A program made the translations under genes and the position numbers. The notes under the pieces are model-generated. The model made no database searches. It saw only the letters and a list, made by a program, of their open reading frames with translations, and was not told the DNA's origin. A stretch of 64,000 bases of DNA. It comes from Metarhizium brunneum. Its lineage: Eukaryota; Ascomycota; Sordariomycetes; Hypocreales; Clavicipitaceae. The stretch covers positions 5,332,001 through 5,396,000 of the forward strand of contig NC_089422.1 in the NCBI RefSeq assembly GCF_013426205.1, read 5' to 3'. Below are positions 48,612 to 60,787 of this stretch, piece by piece. Position 1 is the first letter of the stretch; every line of letters begins with the position of its first letter.

Positions 48612-49326
48612 ATGCTGCATTGGTAATAGTCCCATGTCCTATAGTACTGGGTATTTGTCATAATGACTCTTTAGTGTACATGTGAAGTCTGGGCACTGTT
48701 TTGTATGTATTTCGGGGGTTTGCGGAAGATGACGTGTTAAAGGGACGAATGAGATGAGGAGGGAAGGCCAACGATGAGCTACGAAGAATGGGTGTGTACA
48801 GTAGGTATATTGGGGCATGTATAATCGTGTCGTTATTCAATCAACGTTGTTTGAATGTTCACGTGTCCTTCTACCATTCAAGTTTAGATGGCTCCCATCG
48901 TGATGCTGTCATGGGCGGATACCAACATGCGTTGCTTCCTTGACGTTGAACAAGTAGAGTAATTGCACATGCCGTCCCAGCCGTGAGGGTCCAGCAGCCA
49001 AGCATTGTAACAAGCCATTTGCTACTTACTTAAGTAAAATGACGAGTGAAACTTGCAGAGCCTTTAAAGGCTGGCAGTGACGCCTACAGACTACAGACGG
49101 CGCCTTGGAAGCCAGCTGAGCCCTGGGCTCAATGTTGTCCTTGCTCGCTCCTGCCCAGAAGACCAGAAGAGAGGCACCATGCCTGCCAACAAACTCAGCC
49201 TTCGCCAAGTGCCTGACAGCTGTCGCAGTCTTACGGAAGCCATGATGACCTCGAAGAGAGGTTTTCCGAACGAAACTCACCCGCCCCGAGATTCTGCGCC
49301 TCGTACAACGCCGCAGCGCAGTCATC
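48612..49326. other. Intergenic region
   Basis: SEC12 3' flank and promoter of the next gene; nothing else recognised. Confidence 0.45.
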
Positions 49327-50547
49327 ATGATGAAAGTCTTCAAGCTACCGCGTTACACAGCGACAGTTACCAAGCAACTAGGCCTCCTCTTCGGCATATT
49401 CCTCATTTCCATGTACGTGTATGCGCCCCTTTGCATGAACTAGACGTCGCTAACGAGAAGCCAGCTGGTGGGTAATCGTGCCTCTGGGACAGCACAGCAT
49501 ACCGCCCGGCTTCCCGCTCCATGTCCAAGACGCATGGACCAAGATCTCAGATGCCCCAAGGGAGGTAGTCGGCCCGTTCAATGCCTCGAAACTAGCTCTC
49601 ATGGTGGAATCAAGACCGCTGCCGCGTCTTGCACCGCTGATTCTGCACACGATGGCGGTTGTACCTCCTGACTGGCGCTTTCTCTTCATCGGTTCATCAA
49701 AGAGCGTATACAGCGTGGGAAAATCCAAGGCCATTCAGTTCCATAAGAACTCTGGGAAACTCGAGTTGATGAAGGTGCCGGAACCGTGGAAGCTGGAGAG
49801 TCCCGAGGATGAGTCGAGGTTACTAACTGATGCGCGGCTTTACGAAGAAGTTCTTCCAGATGTGGAGTGGATACTCAAGTTTGGTCATGATGGTATATTG
49901 TGTGCAAATTCAGCTGTCAGCTTGGACGAATGGCTTTCTTGGAGCTGGGCCGGTGCCTTGCGGTATGCTGTTTATGCCTCCTCCTTTTTTTCTTTCATGA
50001 TGGGAATATATAAGCGAGGCGTATTCTGACGATGGTAAGCAGGAAAGCCCATGGTGACAGGCTCTCGGACACGGGTGGCCTATCATTACGCCGAGCTTCA
50101 GCGGTTCGCCGTATCCTCAGCTTCCAGCGGCGCCGGAACAACTCTGAACCAGAGGACGTATGGTTCAGAAAACGCATTGCAGCTCTGCCGGGAGAAAAAG
50201 TCGCGTCCAATTTCCATGGCATCATATCGGCAGATCATGTCTTCCCTCGTGAACTGATGGGATATCACGTTACAGCATGGAATACATGGCCTGACCGTGG
50301 GGCACGGACGAACAGGAACATGAAACAGATTCTTGAATACTGCCCCGAGTTAAGCATGATACTCGACATGAGTGTTGATGAAGGAGATATTCCTGCTAGT
50401 TCTGTTCGGGAACGAAAAAAGCCGTCGGTGGAAGCAAAAACGAAACATGACGGCATATACGTCGTCAAAGACGACGACAAGGTGAAAAGCAAGGGCTTGA
50501 TCTATCCACCTCAGCCGGCACCCCTCCCGCTTCTACATTCAGAGTAG
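49327..50547 (+). CDS. DUF5672 protein, probable glycosyltransferase-like type II membrane protein
   Basis: Exons 49327-49412, 49465-49962 and 50043-50547 join to 362 codons; donors are GTACGT and GTATGC. The N-terminus is short and basic (MMKVFKLPRYTATVTK), followed by a membrane segment around residues 18-37 (LGLLFGIFLISIWWVIV), created only when exon 1 is spliced. The lumenal part carries the marks of DUF5672 proteins: PRLAPLILHTMAVVPPDWRF, LYEEVLPDVEWILKFGHDGI, CANSAVSLDEWL, DTGGLSLRRAS and SEPEDVWF. The family resembles glycosyltransferases, but its activity is not established. The usual GAP(W) after the domain core is degenerate here (AGALRKAHGD), so the donor-site loop may differ. The charged C-terminal tail is not conserved-looking. 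Confidence 0.85.
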
Positions 50548-51787
50548 ACAGGCATGGCGGAATGGCAATGACAAATTGACGGAAATAGACATTAGAAAGG
50601 TGTACGTAATTAGTTCAAGCTGAGATGTGGTGCCCGATTGTCAATGCAAAGAGATGAATCCATTGCGCATTTGCTTGTTTTGTTTGTGAAGCACGACTAT
50701 GGACTTTGAAGAAAGATGCACAATGGGAGGCAAAATATGCTCGACCAGATGAGGGCACCTGGCCATCCCGCCCTATGTAAGTAGTAGGTTATACTCTAAT
50801 CCATTGGTGTCAACTTGTTGATGGGCAAATATATCCCGCCGGCTGGACCGTAATACTGAGCCCTTGACGAGGATACACGACCCCATCCACTACGCACAGT
50901 CAGCGCGCGCATCTACTCTGCAGCCTGGGCAAATAACTGCCCCCGTACTCGGTATCATGTATTTATTCCTGGGCATCTGGGCGTCTGGGCGTCTGGGCGC
51001 AGAGCCGTCAACACCACGGGGTCGCACACCGAACCCACTCAGTTGGCAAACGCGCACCGCAGAACCCGTTTCACATGGGGCGCCGCCGGCACCAAAACCT
51101 GCGACATTGTTTCAAGATTGCTGGCAAAGAAGAAAGGCAAAAAGGGGGGGGTGTGAGCAAGCGCCGGGGGGAGAAAAATAAGAATAATCAAACAGTCTGC
51201 AAGAAAAAGGGGAAGAATGATGCAGAGCCCCGTATAAGCAAGAGTCACATACATACGACGAAAGTTGTGCGCAACGTACTCCGTACAATCAGACTTTTTT
51301 CTTTTTCCTTGTGTCGCCTGGCTGTTCCAAGGCCCCCCGAGTTCGGCAACTGCCGGGCCCAGCGGCCTGGTTAGAGTCCCGCCCATCTATCTGTAACATG
51401 GCATGGCAGTACTCCGTACAGTGACTTGGGCTCCAAGGCCGGCAGCAGGCTGCTGGTGGCTGAGATGCTGGTGACGTCTGGTGATCGACATGGGAGTGCC
51501 CTTTTGGGGGAGTGCAGGCTTCTGGTTCCTGATTTTGCCGGAGATTTTGCGGAGGAGAAGGAAGCGATTAAAGCCGCGAATATGGCGCGAGAATAAATGG
51601 TTGGCGTGGTTTGAGTGCAAAACGAAAAATAAGTACTATCAAGAGGGAGAAAAGGCTGAGATGTGTTTAGGGCTGCGTATTTGCTACCGAGTATTTACTT
51701 AGACGCAGGTTGGGCAAATCTGTGGGAAGCCGGACATGCCGCACAGGGTGCAGAGTCCACTTGACATTTCTTGGTTGCACAACAGGC

Positions 51788-51824
51788 ACTCGGTGCTCGG
51801 TACTCGGTACGGGGTACTCGGTAC
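51788..51824 (+). repeat. Short tandem repeat of CTCGGTA-type units
   Basis: Four imperfect copies of (A)CTCGGTRC occur in 37 bp of intergenic DNA. Confidence 0.7.
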
Positions 51825-52414
51825 ATTGTACATGCTGCCAGTCACTCTTTTGCTGGTGGCAGCGCCTCGTTTTCAGCTGCGCCGGGCTGACGGGGCCAAT
51901 GGGTTGGCGGCGGAGGCGAGCTGCGCAGTCAACAGTCATACCGAGTAGTACAATCATTGATGCTTCCAGTCCCCATTGCCTCTGCGCGGCCTAGAAAAGA
52001 TTGCATCGACGGGAACACGGGGAAATCATTTGTGGCTTTTTTTGCTCTTTTTGTGCTTTGTGCTTTGACACGAGGTCAGTGATGGACTGGGTCCTCTCCG
52101 CCCCTTGATTGGCCTTGTTTGCGAGGTGTTGAAAAGACGACGTGGACGTATTGACCACATGTGCAGTCTGGGGCACCTGGCGAGGGCACCGAGGACGCCC
52201 AGAGCCTGATTCAAGCACACCATGCTGAGGCGGACAGGCCCCGTCAGGGGACCGGGTGCTTTTTTTTTTTTCCGTTGCGTCCTGGGGCGGAGTTTAACCA
52301 CAATACTCCGTATGCTTTAATCTGTCTCGCAAGGCAGTGCCAGCATGTTTGGACACGACTCGAGTCACCAAAGGTCCGACAATATCCCCAGTCAGAAGAA
52401 GGACATTGGGGGGA

Positions 52415-52438
52415 GCATGTTCGCATGTTCGCATGTTC
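52415..52438 (+). repeat. Three exact copies of GCATGTTC
   Basis: An 8-bp unit is repeated three times head to tail in gene-free DNA. Confidence 0.9.
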
Positions 52439-54419
52439 ATTGACGTTCCAGCACATTGGTGCAATGGCGCCGATCTGGCTCTCCCTCATCCCGCCCCATC
52501 ATGTACAATAGTTGGTCCGGTAGAGTGCGGAGAAGTCTTGGGTTCCATCTTGTTTGATGTTGAAATGACAATACTATTAATTGCCCGCTGACCCGGCAGC
52601 GGTGTAGGGTAGGTACGGGCGCAGGAACCTGCGTTGCGACTCGCGAGTGTGTTGAAATTGCTTTTGCCATCTCAAGCGCATGTATGTACATACATAAGTA
52701 GGAATGAATTTGCCCAAACTTTGGAAGCTTCCATGCATCGATCCCCTTTTGGCGACAGCAGATGCATGCATCCTACTTGGACATGATGGTCCTGGAGAAA
52801 AATACAGCCCACTGCAGGCTGAGTCGTATCATTTAGAAATACAGAGCGTACCCATCTGTATGCAGCATGGTGGCTCGCAGCGAATACTTCCAGCCGCGAA
52901 GGAAAAATTATCAACTCATGGTTGGAGGAGGCGGCCCCTGATCCCGTCATCCCTGACCTTGACCTTGTAAAAGTGGCCAAGGTGGCAGATGGGCGATGGG
53001 CGATGGACGATGGAACCCCAACAGATGGCAGTCTCCACTTGCGCTTCAAGTAGTACCAGGCGTACATACATACATGTATGTACTCCGTACTCCGTACTCA
53101 CCAGACTTTGGATGCCCGCCAGCTTCGCTCCAGTTGACTACTTACCGAGTACATACACTGGACTGTCTGGTGTCTCTCGCTCACCATTTGAGCACCTACC
53201 GAGGTACCTAGCCAGATCATGCTGTTGGCCGTTGCCATGGTGTGCTGTACATACACGATGTACTCCGTAGTAGGTTATCAATTGATTGTTTTGGCGGCCC
53301 GTCGAGTCAATATCCACCCACCATCCTAGCAAAGGCCAAAAAAAGGCCAGACAAAAAACCATGGCCAAATGGGACGCCGGCTCCTAAACCCACGAGTCGT
53401 GCAGGCGAGGAAGCATCCAGGAACATACATATCATGCCAGCAGCAGGTGCCGTCGTCATGAGCACCCGTGGAGATGGCCAACTACATCTGACCATAGACT
53501 GTAGATCATACATACAGCCGGTCAGCCAAGACCTTCAGCGGGCGAATGCATTGGGCTTGTGCACATGCATACATAGCACATCCCAAGCCCAGGTTTGGTA
53601 GACGGGCCGGCACATCATGAGAGACATGGAATAATCCAACCTCCCATCTCCAACCCTCGCTTCGGTGACGATCGATGATTGTGCTGTGGCTACCGACTAG
53701 TAGTACGCTGTTGAGGTTCAAATGTTTCTGTGCTGGCCATCACACGCGCGTGTGTGGCGGCAATCGTCTGCCGTGGTACAAGCAAGGGTGGTGTGTGTGC
53801 GTGTGGCGAGAGTCCCCACGCTAACTTTCACGTCTCATAATAGCGTGTGTCACAGTTCCTCCGCCCCTCCCTCCCAGGCAACATGTCGTTGATGCACTTT
53901 TCCATTGTTGTGTGCATGCTACCTTCCTAGGTACTTTATCTAGGTAGGTACCTCGCCATCTAGATAGCTCGTACTGGCGCATCTTGGGATTAATCTTTGG
54001 AGCGGAGCAGAGATGGGCGACCGTACTGCGCATACGGTACGAGTCTCCCCAAGCGCCCGAGCAGCACAAGGCCTTCTATGCCATCCTGCCTCATCATCCC
54101 GGTGAAAGGGCTCGGGTGTCTGCAGGCTGAGGCGCTTGAATGGGCTTCCTGTGTGGCCGCCGCGCGGCGCCTGAGTTGGCAGTATGGATGGCCCCGATAA
54201 CAAATGGACTTCTCGACACACTCCTCGGACCAACTCAGCATCTTGGGAGGATCATGACGCTGCCATGACTTGTCCGAATACATTGTTGCAGATATGCAGA
54301 CGATGCCCTGAGATAGAAAGACACCACGAAATGAACATAGGGCGCAGAGATGGCAACTGTTTCCTTATTCTTTTGATGCCCTCACTCACCCTTATCGCAG
54401 CACAAATATTGAGTTCGTC

Positions 54420-55055
54420 TTATTCGAGAGGGAGGGCCGATGACACTCGCTTGGGGAATTTGCAATTGGCAAGCCTCGTTCGAGTCCTTGCGGCGGACAG
54501 CTGAGTTTGTGGAATATTGACAGGGGTGAACCTTGCCCGGCATGGAGCGAGAGACAAGGGCCTCGACAAGCTAGTACCTTCCCCCATCTTGAGGGGCAGA
54601 TAGTTTGAAAGCCCTCTGAGTATGGAGTACTCACCCGAAATCTTTCCAACATGTCTTAAAAAGCCCCCAAATCTGTTGTATACCTGGCGATCAAGGAGAC
54701 CCAGAACTACCTGGAAGAGAAGGTTTACCCTGATAGCCTCAAATAGTGCCTCACGAAGTGACATTGACGTGATTGCCCGTTGCTGACCCCATCTTGGGAC
54801 TTACATATTCGAGGGGAGACGAGTGGAGCATGAGCAAATGAGATTCTCGCATGGTGGTTTGATTGGGGTTGGGAGAGGCGCTCCCATTGTTGCACATGTA
54901 TCACCATCGAAGGGTGAAGGACTGAAGACCGCAGTTGATCTGCTCAGGCTGGTGAGATGCTCAATGATGTACTGGGCACCTCCCCAGCCGTGCCCTGCAG
55001 AAGCAGGTGGCGCCAGCAAAATGGACTTTTCATCTCGGTCATCAGAGTTTTGCAA
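54420..55055 (-). CDS. Possible small spliced gene, unrecognised
   Basis: Two minus-strand stretches look more protein-like than their surroundings. The first (about 55055-54801) ends in an exact GTAAGT donor after SNM. The second (from 54764) reads SLREALFEAIRVNLLFQVVL then GLLDRQVYNRFGGFLRHVGK, and meets a GTGAGT donor near 54636. I recognise no family and cannot fix a start, acceptors or a stop, so this is a lead and not a gene model. Confidence 0.2.
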
Positions 55056-58000
55056 CCACCGTAACTAAAATCGTGAATCGATGATGTGTGTCCTAGATCG
55101 AGGATCTTAGGCACGTTTGCGACAGAATAGCAGCGCCTTGCGCAATATTTGGACTTAGACTCGTGTTGTCGTCGCTGGAAGACAGCCGTTGCCTCTGCAT
55201 TGTTCATGACCACCATGAAGGGGTGAGCCTGCAGGTTGCCATTCTAGGCGCACATGCGGACACAATACGGGAGCCAAAAAGCGGATGCCATCACTCGACG
55301 CCAAGAAGAAGCCAACGGGGACAGACACTGTGATTTAATATTCCCCGGTGGATGATAGCAGAGTTGCGCAGGGTAGAGCAGGCCCGGCAGGTCTATACCG
55401 AGTGAAACATCTGTGACCAAACATTAGTCGGGCTGCATCTATTCCGGTGAGGCATTACCCCGTACCAAATTGTAGATAGCAAGCACCAATTGAATGCCGG
55501 TGAGCTGGCAGACTGCTCCCAGAATACCCTGTGCATATGTACATATGTATCGAGACAAGGTGCGGAGCAGTTGGCGATGCTATCCTAATCGTCAACGAAA
55601 TCTTTCACGTTCTTGTTCAACATCCAACGTGCGTTGCGAAGAACCGGGACTTTGACGGCTGTCAGTTTGATATTTAGGGCTGACATGCCACTAGAGTCGG
55701 CATTGACTGGCTGCCAGACAGGTATCTATCTACCCAGTGGCTCTGATAGCCTAGAGCTTACGCTGACGGCGGTGGGTTGGTGGTTCTTCGTTATTAGGGA
55801 AACATCAACGTGCCCCAAGGGGTCGTCAAGGCCCGTGGTTGGAAAGGTGAGCCGTGACATCAATCGACCCATGTGGTGTGTTGTGCTAGACATGGGTATC
55901 CCAGATCGATGTCGGCAAGGGAGGCCAGACTGGCCCAATCCTGTTCGTGCCGAAAGGTACAGAGTAATACCTGAGCATCAAGCATCGCAGTGCGAAGGCC
56001 TTGCCCATCGCTGGCCGTCTGACGTGTTGCCCACTGTGTGTGAGAATATGTCGGCAAGGCCGTTCCCAATCCTACGGGAGAAAATCCGGCAGATGATTGA
56101 AAATAAGGCGTGAAGTCCTCCATCGGACAATGCGTCGTAAAGTTGTTTGAGAGGGTCCCAGAGTACGCGTAGGAAGAGTCGGTGTTGTAAAATCGATGGG
56201 GCTTCTTGGCCGTCACGAAGCCTACGTGGTAAATCGTGGAACAGTTGGAATGGTTCAAATCGGGCCTACATGGACGAGAAGAAGAGAAAAGGCAACAGAC
56301 AGCAGTCTTTCCCGGCTTAATTGCCTCTGGATAATCGGGTAGCCGTGATGAAATGCATGTTTTCTCAAATCTGATAGATGCCGGCCAGGTTGTTTTCAGA
56401 AACCCCATGCAAAGGGCCCCGACAGGTTTGGCGAGATGAGCAGGGCATAATGTTGAAGAGCTAAACGTTTTGAGCAGGAACCAGACCAACGTTCGGCAGC
56501 AGTCTTTATGAGGCTTTTCACCGAACCGTGACCGAGTTGACCAAGAGCACCCCGGACTGGCGTCTACAAGCCAGGAGCTTTGGAGGCCAAACACCCACAG
56601 TTGCTAGACCGCAAATGTGCGGCGAACTTTTTAACCGAACTGTCGAACCAGACATTAACCGCGGTGGTGGTGGTGATGATGATAATAATGATGGAAATGA
56701 TGTTGGCAGTTCAGACTTGCAGACTTGGGAAGTGCAACTGGGTCGACCACACACTCTCTCTACGAATGGCGAATGTGCATGCAACCTTGCAGACCAGTTG
56801 ACTGGTGTTTGAAAGTCTCGCCATGGAAGGAACAAACCACACCATGGCTGGCCACGGCGGATCCACCTTCCCAAGTACGCAAGTCCTACCTAGGTTCGGA
56901 GTACCTAGTAGTTGATGGAAATATTTTCAACCAGACCTGCTTTCAAGTTAGTATATGCTACAAGACTGCCCCCCGTACTACTCATTTCTCCTCTCCGTGA
57001 CCAATGAAGCAACATTGAATGGACATACGCTAGGCACAACCAGCTTTAGCAGGTACTGGATTACCTGCCAGCTTCTGGAATGGGGCAGGAGTGTCCCGAG
57101 GGCTTGCCAGATTGCCGCAGAGCCCAGAGACGTCACGGGGCTTCATCAGTGCCTCGAATGCCACCACCACTTGAGGGGTGGCAGAGAGGCAAGGGAGGCA
57201 AGGAAACCCCTGCTACAGATTTCCAAAGTCGAGAGCCAAGAAGGCTTCCGCCTATTAACCCTGTGCAAATACTTGGGACTGTCCCTCGCCTCTGAGCAAT
57301 GCCACTGTCAGTGGTCGATGCACTGGGTCGAGATACCACGGGTCCAAGGCACTGCCAAAATACAAATCGGGGGTCGATGGCCAGACTGCCTACCAGGTAG
57401 TCACCTATGATTGTATTGTGCATTCGTACATACAATAGCAATCAATGTAAGTGCACACTTGGGTACTAGTAGATTGGACAAGGGTACACGGTGGTGCGGC
57501 CAGCCCTTTGCAGTCATTGCTCGTGCGAAACACTAAAAAGTCCATCCCAGACGACATCTAGACATCTGGGCATCGTGGCCCAGATAGCCCAGACGAGCCG
57601 AGGAGGCGTGCTGTCGGCCCACCCACCAACATCCCGGACACGATGGCATGGCAGTTGGATACACAGTGGAGGATGCAATGAATGGTGCTCCAGACAACAC
57701 CAGACAGCACCAGACGACGCTAGACACCAGACATCTCCAACTCCTATTCGAGTATCCGGCAGGAGGCAACACACACATCCACGCTGAGCTGCCGGGATGT
57801 CCAGGAGGGCCAGGATCTCAAGACCCCCGGTAGATCCACCCGACACCAATCCAGAGCCGCTGCCGCCCTTTAGTCCCTGTCCCAAGTCGGGCTTGTGTGT
57901 CGTGTGGTTTTGGGTGAAAAGCATGCACACTCGCCATTTTGGCATCCTCTTTGCAGAACGGAGTAGCGGAGTAGGGACGACGAAGGCGCCTTTGCAACCC

Positions 58001-59135
58001 AAGTAGGGCTTCCACTCGCCATCCCACTTCAAGAGGCCTCTGCCCAGAGCATTGCTAGGTCGACAGGAGAAGGGTGTAATGGAAACGACATTTTGAATTT
58101 GACATTCGCCATAGTTTACAGCAACGCGCCATTCGGTGCCTTTTTGCTTGGCTTCTTATGAGAGTTTGCACTGACAGCATGTAGTCTAAAACAGAGTTCG
58201 TTGTTGTCTGCCCCCCCCCACGTTACCATCAAACCCACAATGGAGCTCCTAATATTATTAGTTTGTTGACAGACACCAGGTTAAGTCTTGGGACGGTGGG
58301 GTGGGTAAAGCGATCTTAGCCAGCACCTCTGAATGTATCGCCGCGAAATCTTTCCGTATATCAACACGTGAACAGCTTTGTTGTGATTTTTCCCCCATTG
58401 ACGAGACAAAAAAATTTAATCAAAAAAAAAAAAACGAATACAAGGCCGGGCTCATCCTGATAGCTTGACCCAGGAGGGCCTGCCATCTCAGTTTTGGCAC
58501 TGATGCATGCATGAAGATATATAGGACTGAGGGTGAGGATGCAGACAAAGAGGCGGCGGGGAAGAGACAGAAGGCGAAAAAGAAAAGCCGACACAAAATG
58601 CAAAGGTGGAATGACCTCGTAGCCAAAGACCATTCTGTTCAATGCTGGAGCCTGAGTGCCAGCACTGGGACTGTAGATGCGATTGTGTGTCGTCCGTCAT
58701 GTTCTATCAGCTCGCCAATGTTACCCTGGTCGTAGAGAGACGCTTCACCCTCTTCTCGCCTTTTGCTTCACTCTGATGGCCCGGGTTATTGGCTTCAACG
58801 GGCCAGCAAGCAACCTGTGTTAGCCAGTCGATGGATTATCTCCCCGAGTTTCACCGTATACCACCACGCCTTTCTAGTGCTGGGCGTTTGTTTTGTTCTC
58901 TCTCAACATCACTGCGACCATCGACTATGCCTTTCATCATGGCCATCACCGGCGCTATGGCCCTGACAGGCTACAGGCTACACACTAAGCAGTTGAATCT
59001 ATTTCCCAAGTATACATACAGAGGATGACTCCAAAGTGCTCGCAAAGTTGCTTGTCAAAGCTTGCTGTTCTGGCGTCGTTTCAGCCAACCGCGTGGACAG
59101 GGCACAGCGGAAGCGGTCCAGCTTTTGATGCACCA

Positions 59136-59163
59136 ACTACTACTACTACTACTACTACTACTA
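59136..59163 (+). repeat. (ACT)n microsatellite
   Basis: Nine ACT triplets in a row, immediately followed by CTAGTAC, about 1.6 kb upstream of MED15. Confidence 0.9.
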
Positions 59164-60787
59164 GTACTTGAATACTTCTGGAGCCACACCGGCTGTGGAC
59201 ACACCGTCTGTGCAAAACGACACACCCCCATGTGCCTTCGTAAAACATACTACTTAGGTACTCCATACCTAGGTACGTATCAGCACGCCACCACACACCC
59301 GTTGACGTTCCCACGGCAGAACCAAAGGCAGGTATTATATCGATCCCAAGGGCCGATTCCATTTGGCAGTTGGTGGTGCACTGTTGGAGACTTTAGGATT
59401 CCTCTCAGCGGGCGCGGTGTGCAGCCGTAGTATAATGTGATGCTGTTTGGCGCTCAGTCGAGAATACCCAAGTGCAAACAATATCGGACGGACTACTGAG
59501 TAGGAGTAGTGTGTACCTCCTGAAGCCCTCAGGTCTCTCTGCACCCGCACCCTGTCACTCACGCTCTCGCGCTCTCGCACCCCACCCCCTGCGGCAGCAC
59601 TCAGTGTGCCCTCGTCACTCGCCGCCTCTTCCTCTCTGGGTCCCGCCGGGTCGGTGGTTCTGGGGTCCTCGTCTTGGCCCGCCCGCCCTCTTCCAGGCTG
59701 CTACCGCTCCTCGCTCGAGCGTGCCTCTCGACATCTCTCTCTATCGCCGCACCAGCCTTTCTCACCCTGCGCCGCCTGTTTCTCCAACCCTCCTTCCACT
59801 GCTTTACCCACAACCTTCGAGGTTCGTGTTGGCGACGGCGGTATTCTTTTACACACACGCTCTCTGCCACCATTTTTTCTTTCGTTTGGCAGTACGTCGT
59901 CGACGCTTAGCCAGCGAATTGCGCGTTGCCCTCCTCGTTCTTCCTTCCGATTTACGCTGTTTTGGCTTTCTTCGCGGGTTTTGCCTAGGCCCTCCGACAC
60001 ACTCCAAAACACCATCGTCGATTTCACTGCGGCCCACGCTGGCTCTCGGCCACCTCCCACGACGTTCCGCTCGTCAACGGGGACATCAAACGTGATCCGC
60101 ATAGACTGATCTGAGCGGACAATAATCTTTGCGTGCCTGTACTTGTTTGTGCTCGTGTTGCACAGCGATTCGGCGCTGCCTACTGATTCTGCTCGATACA
60201 TGCTGGGCTATCCCATCCGTCACGAGCAGCCATTACTCTACTTCTGGCTTACGAGCGCCGCCACGATTCACCGTCCTCGTCTTTTCAGCGGCGGTGTAAA
60301 CGAATACCTGGTGACTCGCACTCGAGTGCCTCTTCCACGCTTTCATTTACGAGCAGCGAGCACCTTGGTGGCCGAACATCTTTTTCGACTGGCAATAAGC
60401 CATTGAAGCCCCGAGCCGTTTTTCCCTCGCTGTGCCCGTGCAACACGAACCTCTCTGTCCCACGGTACCCCACGGTTGCCGAATCTGCCATTGTGTAATG
60501 GCATAGGTTTTTTTTTGAACTATATACTCTATCATCTCGTCTTACTGTTGGATCTCGCTGCAACTTGACTTGTCGAGTATTCACGCCATCCCAGCGTTTC
60601 ACTCATCTTGTCACGTAGGCGTGCTTCAAGCAGGGTCCCCTCGGCTTCCATCCTCCAACTTCCCGGGCAGCTAGGCGTGCGGCAACAAAAGCAACTACGC
60701 ACTCGATTACTATTATACTAGGCGTTGGTTTCGGTTATTAAGCGAGAACATTTTCCTGGGGTCGTGCCAACTGCAGTTTAAGCGGCC

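Larger units (their letters stand above)
50548..60787. other. 10.2-kb gene-poor region
   Basis: Contains many short open frames on both strands, none with a motif I recognise. It has five TACTCCGTA sites in its first 2.8 kb (51277, 51410, 52304, 53081/53088 overlapping, 53261), several short tandem repeats and a possible spliced gene at 54.4-55.1 kb. From about 59500 to 60787 the DNA is pyrimidine-rich and likely forms the promoter and long leader of MED15. Confidence 0.4.

Noticed and set aside
55860..56594. 244-codon minus-strand open frame
   Set aside because: No recognisable domain, ordinary amino-acid bias absent, and no supporting splice sites; probably chance.
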